A DNA stretch of 9,325 nt from an uncultured Enterobacter sp. GTDB lineage: Bacteria; Pseudomonadota; Gammaproteobacteria; Enterobacterales; Enterobacteriaceae. The position numbers were made by a program, and so were the translations under genes. Positions 1 to 5,551 of this stretch are shown piece by piece; position 1 is the first letter of the stretch, and each line of letters begins with the position of its first letter. A model generated the notes under the pieces. That model saw nothing but the letters and a program-made list of their open reading frames with translations, was not told where the DNA came from and did not search any database. Location of the stretch: assembly GCA_946477805.1 (NCBI GenBank), contig CAMKZP010000108.1:1-9325 (forward strand), read 5' to 3'.

Positions 1-21
1 GGAGATGTGTATAAGAGACAG
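1..21 (+). other. Nextera/Tn5 mosaic-end adapter remnant (artefact)
   Basis: Positions 3-21 read AGATGTGTATAAGAGACAG, the exact 19-bp Tn5 mosaic end used in tagmentation libraries. The two preceding G bases match the Nextera read-2 adapter, in which the mosaic end follows ...CTCGG. This is library sequence joined to the contig end, not a genomic transposon: no transposase or inverted partner is present, and homology to yjfN resumes at base 22. Any reading frame using these bases is spurious. Confidence 0.95.
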
Positions 22-255
22 GCGATCTTCCTGCATCTGGATGATGCGATACCAGGACGCGCCCTGCTCATCGGCCTTTAAAGCAACGACACGTTCAACG
101 TCCTGCGGGCTCCCCGTAATATTATTTACGGAGATCTGGCCAATTTCGTTAAGACCCGTCACGCAATCAGCACTGGCGAATTCCGCTGACTGTGCCGTCG
201 TGCTCACGAGGCCTGCTGAGAGCAACAGAGAGGTCAAAGCAAGGGTTCGTTTCAT
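22..255 (-). CDS. yjfN: YjfN, periplasmic DUF1471 protein, 3' end missing at the contig edge
   Basis: The first 78 codons of a small secreted protein; the C-terminal part (about 13 residues, judging by the roughly 91-residue E. coli protein) lies beyond the contig. The ATG at 253-255 is preceded by GGAG (262-265) with a 6-nt spacer. Residues 1 to about 24 form a signal peptide (MKRT, a hydrophobic core, then AQSA). The mature part starts EFASADCVTGL and carries the DUF1471/YhcN-type fold (NEIGQISV, then SWYRIIQM). E. coli YjfN is reported to stimulate the periplasmic protease DegP as a short-lived activator that depends on its hydrophobic C-terminal residue; that end is not visible here. It lies 148 nt downstream of bsmA on the same strand and may be co-transcribed or have its own promoter. 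Confidence 0.9.
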
Positions 256-305
256 CGTCAGCTCCATTTAACATATCTCCGGTATCCGCCGGGCAATCCT
301 TCGCG

Positions 306-344
306 AATAAACTCACTTCCATTGGTGCGGGCATGGAGTTTATT
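306..344 (-). repeat. Stem-loop or dyad in the bsmA-yjfN gap
   Basis: AATAAACT (306-313) is the exact reverse complement of AGTTTATT (337-344). Inside it CCAT (319-322) pairs with ATGG (333-336), leaving a 10-nt loop and a one-sided bulge at 314-318. The structure ends about 50 nt before the yjfN start. It has no terminator-like U tract on the minus strand, so it may be a 5'-UTR structure of yjfN or an operator. The pairing is seen; the function is unknown. Confidence 0.4.
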
Positions 345-403
345 GTGGACAGGAAAATGTCTATGGACGCAAAGCAGTGTAAATGTCGTTCAAATGATGA
401 CCT

Positions 404-733
404 TTACTGACGGTACAAAATGGCCTGTGAATACCACTGCCCCGTAATAATGGTTTCGTCGATCATAATGATGACGTAATAATCTGCTTTGGCGGCGACG
501 GCTTGTGCTTCGATTGCCTCTTCCGCGTCATCCGGCGATCCGCGAACCAGCGCGGAGACGGTGCCCATTCGCTGTAATCCTTCTGTCTGATTACGACGAA
601 TTTCCTGCGGACGATCGGTGACCGGCGGAGCGGGTTGCGGCGTGCCCTGCAGCGCGCTACAGGCACTGAGCAGAAACATCAGCAATAAAGCGGCAAACCT
701 GCGCATAACCATATTTCGTTTCCTGATAGCCAT
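404..733 (-). CDS. bsmA: BsmA (YjfO), DUF1471 lipoprotein linked to biofilm stress resistance
   Basis: A 109-residue lipoprotein precursor matching E. coli BsmA in length and sequence. After a basic start (MAIRKRN) and a hydrophobic stretch comes the lipobox LSAC with the lipidated Cys at residue 25; the next residue is Ser, which favours outer-membrane sorting. A Pro-rich linker (TPQPAPPVTD) leads to a DUF1471 domain ending GQWYSQAILYRQ. In E. coli the protein is tied to peroxide and acid resistance and to biofilm behaviour; the mechanism is not clear. The chosen ATG (731-733) gives the family length but has no clear ribosome binding site. The ATG at 710-712 has AGGA eight bases upstream and is a real alternative start giving 102 residues. 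An upstream in-frame extension to 850 would precede the signal sequence and is unlikely. A weak possible promoter is TTGAGA (832-837) with GATATT (808-813). Confidence 0.93.
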   Translation of the reverse strand: MAIRKRNMVMRRFAALLLMFLLSACSALQGTPQPAPPVTDRPQEIRRNQTEGLQRMGTVSALVRGSPDDAEEAIEAQAVAAKADYYVIIMIDETIITGQWYSQAILYRQ

Positions 734-870
734 AGTGTAGTTGTCTGCGAATAGAGTTTTGGGGGAATGTTCCCGAAGTGTTATCTGGGGCGTAGATTTC
801 GAATGAAAATATCCAGAAACCGTAACCCAGTTCTCAACATTATGAATCATTCATCAGAACAGGATCGACA

Positions 871-1593
871 ATGATTGAAATTGAAACACGCCGCCTGGGC
901 AACCATGAAATATTACATGCTTTCCCTGCCGGGCAAAAAGACCGGCCGCTGCCGACGGTGGTTTTTTATCATGGCTTTACGTCATCAAAGCTGGTTTATA
1001 GCTATTTTGCCGTCGCGCTGGCCCAGGCAGGGTTTCGCGTCGTCATGCCCGATGCGCCGGACCACGGCGCACGTTTTACGGGCAACGAGCAGGAACGGCT
1101 GGGCCAGTTCTGGCAAATCCTGCACGGTAACCTGACCGAGTTTGCCGGGCTGCGCGATGCGCTTTGCCAGGCCGGGCTGGTGGCGGATAAGCGCCTGGCG
1201 GTAGCCGGGGCATCCATGGGCGGCATGACGGCGCTCGGGATTATGGCGCGCCATCCAGAAGTCACCTCGGTGGCTTGCCTGATGGGGTCGGGCTACTTCA
1301 CTTCGCTCTCACAGACGCTGTTTCCCGCTCGGGAATCAAAGGAGATTGCCGCGGCGCTGGCGGAATGGGACGTCACCCATGCCCTGCCGCGCCTGGCCGA
1401 TCGCCCGCTGCTGCTGTGGCACGGTGACGCCGACGATGTGGTTCCACCAGGCGACACCTTCCGGCTTCAGCAGGCGCTACGGCGCGAGGGGCTGGATGGC
1501 AACCTCATCTGCCTGTGGGAAGCCGGGGTTCGCCACCGCATCACGCCTACAGCGCTGGATGCGACGGTGGACTTTTTCCGTCAACACCTTTAA
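871..1593 (+). CDS. yjfP: YjfP, alpha/beta-hydrolase fold carboxylesterase
   Basis: A 240-residue serine hydrolase resembling E. coli YjfP, a cytoplasmic esterase with weak activity on short acyl esters and no settled natural substrate. The oxyanion-loop motif FYHGFTSS is at about 32-39, the nucleophile elbow GASMG puts Ser at 115, HGDADDVVP supplies the acid (probably Asp188), and GVRHRITP supplies His222. All triad positions are present. From memory E. coli YjfP is about 249 residues; the difference falls around residues 151-165, in a loop between FTSLSQTLFP and LAEWDVTH. The start is supported by AGGA (861-864) six bases upstream. It is divergent from bsmA and convergent with ulaR, with a 4-nt overlap of stop codons, so it is transcribed apart from the ula genes. 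No terminator is visible at its 3' end. Confidence 0.92.
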   Translation: MIEIETRRLGNHEILHAFPAGQKDRPLPTVVFYHGFTSSKLVYSYFAVALAQAGFRVVMPDAPDHGARFTGNEQERLGQFWQILHGNLTEFAGLRDALCQAGLVADKRLAVAGASMGGMTALGIMARHPEVTSVACLMGSGYFTSLSQTLFPARESKEIAAALAEWDVTHALPRLADRPLLLWHGDADDVVPPGDTFRLQQALRREGLDGNLICLWEAGVRHRITPTALDATVDFFRQHL

Positions 1594-2291
1594 ACGCGCA
1601 GAATTTTTACGCCCTGATCTTCCAGCTTTCGGAGGATCTCCGGGTTGGCTTCTTTGCCGGTGATCACCATGTCTATCTGCTCGGCGCGGCTGAACAGCAT
1701 GCCTGCGCGTTCGCCCACTTTACTGCTGTCGACCAGCATATCGGTTTTATACAGGCCATCTGCGGTCAGCCCTTTGCCGCTGGTAAACATCCAGTGCCCG
1801 GCATACAGGCTATTTTCGCTGTCCTGCGGGCTCAGGGTAATGGACTGGCTTTTATTGTACTGGCCGCCCATGATCACCACGCTTTCATGCTCGCGATCGA
1901 TAAGATAGTTCGCGAGCGGCAGATAGTTGGTGATGATCTGGACCGGCTTTCCGCACATCTCACGGCCCAGCAGAAACGCCGTGGAACCGCAGTTGATCAC
2001 CACGCTTTCGCCGGGATTTACCAGCTGTGACGCGGCGCGGGCAATGCGGACCTTTTCGTCGTGGTTCTGCGCCTGGTGGATATTCATCGGCGTCCAGCGG
2101 GGGCGCTCCTGGCGGATGGCCTCGGCGCCGTTGCGAACTTTTTTCAGCTTGCCGCTTTCATCCAGCTTGTTGATGTCCCGCCTTGCCGTCGCGGGGGAGA
2201 TGCCTAAACGCTCGATCGCTTTCTCAACGGTAATAAAACCTGTTTGCGCCAGGAGTTCCAGTAAGATTTGATGCCGTTGCGCTTCCGTCAT
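1590..2291 (-). CDS. ulaR: UlaR, DeoR-family repressor of the ascorbate regulon, with an 18-residue internal deletion
   Basis: UlaR represses ulaG and ulaABCDEF and is released by L-ascorbate 6-phosphate. The N-terminal winged helix-turn-helix is intact (ISPATARRDINKLDESGKL at 31-49). The C-terminal DeoRC sensor domain runs from about residue 75, with NCGSTAFLLG at 100-109 and VDSSKVGERAG at 187-197. The protein has 233 residues, whereas E. coli UlaR has 251. Alignment from memory places the whole difference at one point: GLYKTDML runs straight into VDSSK, between residues 186 and 187 (nt 1733/1734). The helix and strand that normally precede the D-x-S-K motif in DeoR proteins, with their conserved E..K.M pattern, are absent. 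The frame is kept and flanking residues are near identical to E. coli, so this looks like a recent clean deletion. DNA binding may persist, but effector response or oligomerisation is probably damaged. The start ATG has only a weak GGAA upstream. Confidence 0.95.
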   Translation of the reverse strand: MTEAQRHQILLELLAQTGFITVEKAIERLGISPATARRDINKLDESGKLKKVRNGAEAIRQERPRWTPMNIHQAQNHDEKVRIARAASQLVNPGESVVINCGSTAFLLGREMCGKPVQIITNYLPLANYLIDREHESVVIMGGQYNKSQSITLSPQDSENSLYAGHWMFTSGKGLTADGLYKTDMLVDSSKVGERAGMLFSRAEQIDMVITGKEANPEILRKLEDQGVKILRV

Positions 2292-2322
2292 GAGCTATTC
2301 CGATAAGAATTGATTTGAAAAG

Positions 2323-2352
2323 ATGATATTTGAAATAGCGTGAAATTACTAA
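2323..2352 (-). promoter_or_regulatory. Possible ulaR promoter
   Basis: On the minus strand a TATCAT -10-like hexamer (2328 to 2323) follows a weak TTAGTA (2352 to 2347) at 18 bp, placing the start of transcription about 25 nt before the ulaR ATG. A direct repeat TTTGAAA (2314-2320 and 2329-2335) overlaps it. Since a terminator separates ulaG from ulaR, a separate promoter is expected; the exact boxes are tentative. Confidence 0.35.
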
Positions 2353-2362
2353 GCTAAATATG

Positions 2363-2392
2363 AAATCGCCAGACACAACGATCTGGCGATTT
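2363..2392 (-). terminator. Terminator after ulaG
   Basis: A perfect 11-bp stem, AAATCGCCAGA (2363-2373) against TCTGGCGATTT (2382-2392), with an 8-nt loop, ten bases beyond the ulaG stop. Read on the minus strand it is followed by an interrupted U-rich stretch (TTTCATATTT). It probably separates ulaG from ulaR, which agrees with ulaR being transcribed on its own. Confidence 0.75.
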
Positions 2393-2402
2393 GGCTTCAC
2401 AA

Positions 2403-3467
2403 TCAGAGGAATGATTTGAACGGCAGGTCAGGCTCAATGGTGAAGCAATCATTGAATCCACGCGGGTAGTGGTATTCAAGATTGTCTTTGTCCAGCGGCC
2501 AGGTGAACTTGCCGCCCACCTGCCAGATGAACGGCTTAAAGCCATACTTCAGGCGATCTTTTTTCATCTCCCACAGCACGCGGATTTCCTGCGGATCGGC
2601 CTGGAAGTTTGACCAGATATCGTGGTGGAACGGGATAACGACTTTGGTATTCAGCGCCTCCGCCATGCGCAGCATATCGGCGCTGGTCATTTTGTCCGTG
2701 ATACCGCGCGGGTTCTCACCGTAAGAGCCGAGCGCCACGTCGATCTGGTGCTCATTACCGTGCTTCGCATAGTAGTTGGAATAGTGGGAGTCACCGCTGT
2801 GGTACAGCGAACCGCCGGGCGTTTTGAAAAGGTAGTTCACCGCACGCTCGTCCATACCGTCCGGCAGGACGCCTGCCGCTTTTTGATCTACTGGCAGGGT
2901 AATCAGTGCCGTACGGTCAAAGGCGTCCAGGGCGTGGATCTCCACGTCTTTGATTTTCACCACGTCGCCTGGCTTCATCACGATGCAGCGTTCTTTCGGC
3001 ACGCCCCAGCCAATCCACAGATCCACGCAGGTTTGTGGCCCGATGAACGGCACGTCGTCGGCGCAGTTCTGCATGACGGCCGCCGCCACGTTCACGTCGA
3101 TATGATCGTTGTGATCGTGGGTGGACAGTACCGCGTCGATTTGACGAATCGCAAACGGATCGAGGACGAACGGCGTGGTGCGCAGGTTCGGCTGAAGCTT
3201 CTCCACGCCCGCCATGCGCTGCATCTGATGGCCTTTTTTCATCAGCGGATTGCCGTGGCTCTGTTTGCCGGTGCCGCACCAGAAATCGACGCAGATATTC
3301 GCGCCCCCCTCTGATTTCAGCCAGATGCCGGTACAGCCCAGCCACCACATGGCAAACGTGCCTGCAGCAACCTGTTCCTGTTCGATCTCTTCGTTCAGCC
3401 AGCTCCCCCATTCTGGAAAGGTGCTCAGGATCCATGACTCACGGGTAATGGTGTTCACTTTACTCAT
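2403..3467 (-). CDS. ulaG: UlaG, L-ascorbate-6-phosphate lactonase
   Basis: A 354-residue cytoplasmic metallo-beta-lactamase-fold enzyme, the same length as E. coli UlaG. It hydrolyses L-ascorbate 6-phosphate to 3-keto-L-gulonate 6-phosphate, linking uptake by UlaABC to the decarboxylase UlaD. The metal-binding motif THDHNDHID gives His117, His119, Asp121 and His122. Further likely ligands are Asp226 and His223 in YHSGDSHYS, and the HH pair at 281-282 in PFHHDIW. The start ATG (3465-3467) has GGAG (3475-3478) upstream with a 7-nt spacer. It is divergent from ulaA, sharing a 356-bp control region, so the lactonase and the transporter/catabolic operon can be repressed together. It has its own 3' terminator. 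No residue appears to be missing. Confidence 0.98.
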   Translation of the reverse strand: MSKVNTITRESWILSTFPEWGSWLNEEIEQEQVAAGTFAMWWLGCTGIWLKSEGGANICVDFWCGTGKQSHGNPLMKKGHQMQRMAGVEKLQPNLRTTPFVLDPFAIRQIDAVLSTHDHNDHIDVNVAAAVMQNCADDVPFIGPQTCVDLWIGWGVPKERCIVMKPGDVVKIKDVEIHALDAFDRTALITLPVDQKAAGVLPDGMDERAVNYLFKTPGGSLYHSGDSHYSNYYAKHGNEHQIDVALGSYGENPRGITDKMTSADMLRMAEALNTKVVIPFHHDIWSNFQADPQEIRVLWEMKKDRLKYGFKPFIWQVGGKFTWPLDKDNLEYHYPRGFNDCFTIEPDLPFKSFL

Positions 3468-3483
3468 CGTTTGACTCCATGCT

Positions 3484-3499
3484 TAATCAAAAATAATCA
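3484..3499 (-). promoter_or_regulatory. Operator-like element 1 on the ulaG promoter (probable UlaR site)
   Basis: On the minus strand this reads TGATTATTTTTGATTA: two TGATTA half-sites spaced 10 bp apart. It matches the element at 3747-3762 in 15 of 16 bases. It ends 17 bp before the ulaG start and overlaps the best ulaG -10 candidate TATGAT (3501 to 3496), so a bound protein would block ulaG transcription. The UlaR assignment rests on position and repetition, since UlaR is known to bind several operators in this intergenic region. Confidence 0.65.
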
Positions 3500-3501
3500 T
3501 A
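3496..3501 (-). promoter_or_regulatory. Candidate ulaG -10 hexamer
   Basis: TATGAT on the minus strand (5 of 6 to TATAAT), about 29 nt from the ulaG ATG. No good -35 lies 16-18 bp upstream, which would suit an activator-dependent promoter. It shares bases with operator-like element 1. Confidence 0.4.
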
Positions 3502-3558
3502 ATTTGACGTGTCGTGATTAATGCTGGCATCATTTGACGCGCTTTGCAATGGCGTCAA
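3502..3558. repeat. ATTTGACG direct repeats and a TTGACGC/GCGTCAA dyad upstream of ulaG
   Basis: ATTTGACG occurs at 3502-3509 and again at 3532-3539, exactly 30 bp apart (about three helical turns). The second copy starts an inverted repeat, TTGACGC (3534-3540) and GCGTCAA (3552-3558), with an 11-bp centre. All of it lies upstream of the ulaG -10, where activator or repressor sites are expected. The repeats are seen directly; the bound protein is unknown. Confidence 0.4.
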
Positions 3559-3621
3559 TGCGTAATTTTCGCTGTCCGGTTTCACGGCATTATGGCTTTT
3601 CTGGCGTTTTATTATCGCATT

Positions 3622-3634
3622 TAAGTGTTTAATT
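3622..3634 (-). promoter_or_regulatory. IHF-like site in the ulaG-ulaA region
   Basis: TAAGTGTTTAATT fits the reverse-strand IHF consensus YAANNNNTTGATW at 8 of 9 specified positions. It sits in an A+T-rich patch (about 3607-3658) roughly midway between the operator on the ulaG promoter and those near ulaA. IHF is reported to assist repression of the E. coli ula promoters by bending this region. A near copy of the surrounding sequence (TTTAAGTATTTA, 3643-3654) makes a 23-bp-spaced direct repeat with TTTAAGTGTTTA (3620-3631). Confidence 0.4.
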
Positions 3635-3704
3635 AAATGAATTTTAAGTATTTATTAGTCCTGTGAGGTTGGTAGTGAAAATCATTATTAATACCAGGGA
3701 AATA

Positions 3705-3726
3705 ATTTGCGTGACGCGTCACAAAT
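3705..3726 (+). promoter_or_regulatory. CRP-like site upstream of ulaA
   Basis: Aligned to the 22-bp CRP consensus, the right half is a perfect TCACA (3719-3723) and the left half TGCGT (3708-3712) matches three of five. Its centre (3715.5) is about 61 bp before the predicted ulaA transcription start, the classic class I position. It overlaps the perfect 12-bp palindrome GTGACGCGTCAC (3711-3722) and operator-like element 2. Catabolite control of ula by cAMP-CRP is established in E. coli. Confidence 0.45.
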
Positions 3727-3731
3727 AATCA
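3716..3731 (-). promoter_or_regulatory. Operator-like element 2 (partial copy)
   Basis: The minus strand reads TGATTATTTGTGACGC: its first 13 bases are identical to the element at 3747-3762, but the second TGATTA half-site is lost. With that element it forms a perfect 13-bp inverted repeat (TCACAAATAATCA 3719-3731 and TGATTATTTGTGA 3747-3759, 15-bp spacer). The overlap with the CRP-like site suggests competition between repressor and activator. Confidence 0.55.
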
Positions 3732-3740
3732 AATTCAATC

Positions 3741-3769
3741 TTGTGGTGATTATTTGTGATTACTAGAGT
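3741..3769 (+). promoter_or_regulatory. Candidate ulaA promoter
   Basis: TTGTGG (3741-3746) and TAGAGT (3764-3769) are separated by 17 bp; both match the sigma-70 boxes weakly (3 and 4 of 6), as expected for a CRP-dependent promoter. Transcription would start near 3776, leaving a leader of about 48 nt before ulaA. The operator-like element at 3747-3762 fills the spacer. Confidence 0.4.
3747..3762 (+). promoter_or_regulatory. Operator-like element 3 inside the ulaA promoter (probable UlaR site)
   Basis: TGATTATTTGTGATTA, two TGATTA half-sites 10 bp apart, the best-formed copy of the element with that at 3484-3499. It fills the spacer between the proposed -35 and -10 of ulaA, a position suited to direct repression. 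Confidence 0.65.
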
Positions 3770-3823
3770 GAGGGCACTAACCGCACAGGGATTGCCCCCG
3801 TGTTCTCACTTCTGGAGAGAGTT

Positions 3824-5224
3824 ATGGAGATCCTCTACAACGTCTTTACCGTGTTCTTTAACCAGGTAATGACCAACGCCCCGCTGCTGCTCGGTATCGT
3901 GACGTGTCTGGGCTATATCCTGCTGCGCAAAAGCGTCAGCGTAATCATCAAAGGCACCATCAAAACCATTATCGGTTTCATGTTGCTGCAGGCGGGGTCA
4001 GGCATCCTGACCGGCACTTTTAAGCCGGTCGTCGCCAAAATGTCGGAAGTGTATGGCATCAACGGCGCCATCTCTGACACCTACGCCTCAATGATGGCCA
4101 CCATCGACCGCATGGGCGATGCCTACAGTTGGGTGGGGTACGCCGTACTGCTCGCGCTGGCGCTGAACATCCTCTACGTGCTGCTGCGCCGCGTTACCGG
4201 CATCCGCACCATCATGCTGACCGGCCACATCATGTTCCAGCAGGCGGGGCTGATTGCGGTTTCTCTCTATATCTTCGGCTACCCCATGTGGACCACGATC
4301 ATCTGCACCGCGGTGCTGGTGTCGCTCTACTGGGGCATCACCTCCAACATGATGTACAAGCCGACCCAGGAGGTGACCGACGGCTGCGGCTTCTCAATTG
4401 GACATCAGCAGCAGTTCGCCTCCTGGATTGCCTACAAAGTTGCGCCGTTCCTGGGGAAAAAAGAAGAGAGCGTGGAAGACCTCAAGCTGCCGGGCTGGCT
4501 GAATATCTTCCACGACAACATCGTATCTACCGCCATTGTCATGACCCTCTTCTTTGGCGCCATTCTGCTCTCCTTCGGTATTGACGTCGTGCAGGCGATG
4601 GCGGGCAAAACCCACTGGACGGTCTATATCCTGCAGACCGGTTTCTCCTTCGCCGTGGCGATTTTCATTATCACCCAGGGCGTGCGGATGTTTGTCGCCG
4701 AGCTGTCAGAGGCCTTCAACGGCATCTCACAGCGGCTGATCCCCGGCGCGGTGCTGGCGATTGACTGTGCGGCTATCTATAGCTTTGCGCCAAACGCGGT
4801 GGTCTGGGGCTTTATGTGGGGCACCGTCGGCCAGCTGATTGCGGTAGGCATCCTGGTGGGCTGCGGCTCATCCATCCTGATTATCCCCGGCTTCATTCCA
4901 ATGTTCTTCTCTAACGCCACCATCGGCGTGTTCGCTAACCACTTCGGCGGCTGGCGCGCGGCGCTCAAGATCTGTCTGGTGATGGGCATGATTGAAATCT
5001 TCGGCTGCGTGTGGGCGGTGAAGCTCACCGGCATGAGCGCATGGATGGGCATGGCGGACTGGTCAATTCTGGCGCCGCCGATGATGCAGGGCTTCGCCTC
5101 TGTCGGGCTGGTCTTTATGGCCGTCATCATCCTGATTGCTCTGGCTTATATGTTCTTCGCGGGCCGCTCTCTGCGCGCCGAAGAAGATGCGGAAAAACAA
5201 ACAGCAGAAGTTTCTGCTCACTAA
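3824..5224 (+). CDS. ulaA: UlaA, ascorbate-specific PTS permease EIIC
   Basis: A 466-residue polytopic inner-membrane protein, the EIIC channel component of the L-ascorbate phosphotransferase system and nearly identical to E. coli UlaA (about 465 residues). It moves L-ascorbate inward while UlaB phosphorylates it. Many hydrophobic segments are visible (for example PLLLGIVTCLGYILL, YAVLLALALNILYVLL, ILIIPGFIPMFF), with a hydrophilic stretch around KKEESVEDLKLPGW and a charged C-terminal tail. The family-conserved stretches CGFSIGHQQQFASW and SNATIGVFANHFGGW are present. The ATG at 3824 has GGAG (3814-3817) six bases upstream and gives the family's usual start MEILYN. An in-frame GTG at 3800 would add eight residues and skip this ribosome binding site, so it was rejected. 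First gene of the operon; ulaB follows after 12 nt. Confidence 0.98.
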   Translation: MEILYNVFTVFFNQVMTNAPLLLGIVTCLGYILLRKSVSVIIKGTIKTIIGFMLLQAGSGILTGTFKPVVAKMSEVYGINGAISDTYASMMATIDRMGDAYSWVGYAVLLALALNILYVLLRRVTGIRTIMLTGHIMFQQAGLIAVSLYIFGYPMWTTIICTAVLVSLYWGITSNMMYKPTQEVTDGCGFSIGHQQQFASWIAYKVAPFLGKKEESVEDLKLPGWLNIFHDNIVSTAIVMTLFFGAILLSFGIDVVQAMAGKTHWTVYILQTGFSFAVAIFIITQGVRMFVAELSEAFNGISQRLIPGAVLAIDCAAIYSFAPNAVVWGFMWGTVGQLIAVGILVGCGSSILIIPGFIPMFFSNATIGVFANHFGGWRAALKICLVMGMIEIFGCVWAVKLTGMSAWMGMADWSILAPPMMQGFASVGLVFMAVIILIALAYMFFAGRSLRAEEDAEKQTAEVSAH

Positions 5225-5236
5225 GGAGTTTCGATT

Positions 5237-5542
5237 ATGACCGTACGTATCCTCGCCGTGTGTGGCAATGGGCAAGGCAGCTCCATGATTATGAAGATGA
5301 AAGTGGATCAGTTTTTAACCCAGTCGAATATCGATCACACGGTGAACAGCTGCGCAGTGGGCGAATACAAAAGCGAACTGAGCGGCGCAGACATCATTAT
5401 CGCCTCTACCCATATCGCCGGCGAAATCTCCGTGACGGGTAATAAATACGTGGTGGGCGTGCGCAACATGCTGTCGCCTGCGGATTTCGGGCCAAAACTG
5501 CTGGACGTGATCAAAGCGCATTTTCCGCAAGACGTGAAGTAA
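5237..5542 (+). CDS. ulaB: UlaB, ascorbate-specific PTS EIIB component
   Basis: A 101-residue cytoplasmic protein with the EIIB P-loop-like start ILAVCGNGQGSS. Cys9 is the phosphorylated residue: it takes phosphate from UlaC and passes it to ascorbate held by UlaA. Length and sequence match E. coli UlaB almost residue for residue. The strong ribosome binding site AAGGAG (5223-5228) overlaps the ulaA stop codon, with an 8-nt spacer, so translation is probably coupled to ulaA. Confidence 0.98.
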   Translation: MTVRILAVCGNGQGSSMIMKMKVDQFLTQSNIDHTVNSCAVGEYKSELSGADIIIASTHIAGEISVTGNKYVVGVRNMLSPADFGPKLLDVIKAHFPQDVK

Positions 5543-5551
5543 GGGCACCCC

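Noticed and set aside
5..271. Plus-strand 88-residue reading frame at the contig start
   Set aside because: Its start lies in adapter sequence and the rest is antisense to yjfN, which has a signal peptide and ribosome binding site.
379..393. Possible CpxR box (GTAAA-N5-TTCAA) upstream of yjfN
   Set aside because: Only one half matches GTAAA; the second half agrees at three of five bases, which is too weak to call.
2622..3314. Long plus-strand reading frame (230 codons) opposite ulaG
   Set aside because: A shadow of the strongly conserved ulaG codons; no ribosome binding site and no recognisable protein.
3711..3722. GTGACGCGTCAC read as a symmetric CRP site
   Set aside because: Its GTGA and TCAC halves are four bases apart, while CRP needs six; only the asymmetric alignment (3705-3726) has correct spacing.
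3800..3823. Upstream GTG extension of ulaA
   Set aside because: The ATG at 3824 has GGAG at ideal spacing and gives the family's usual N-terminus.
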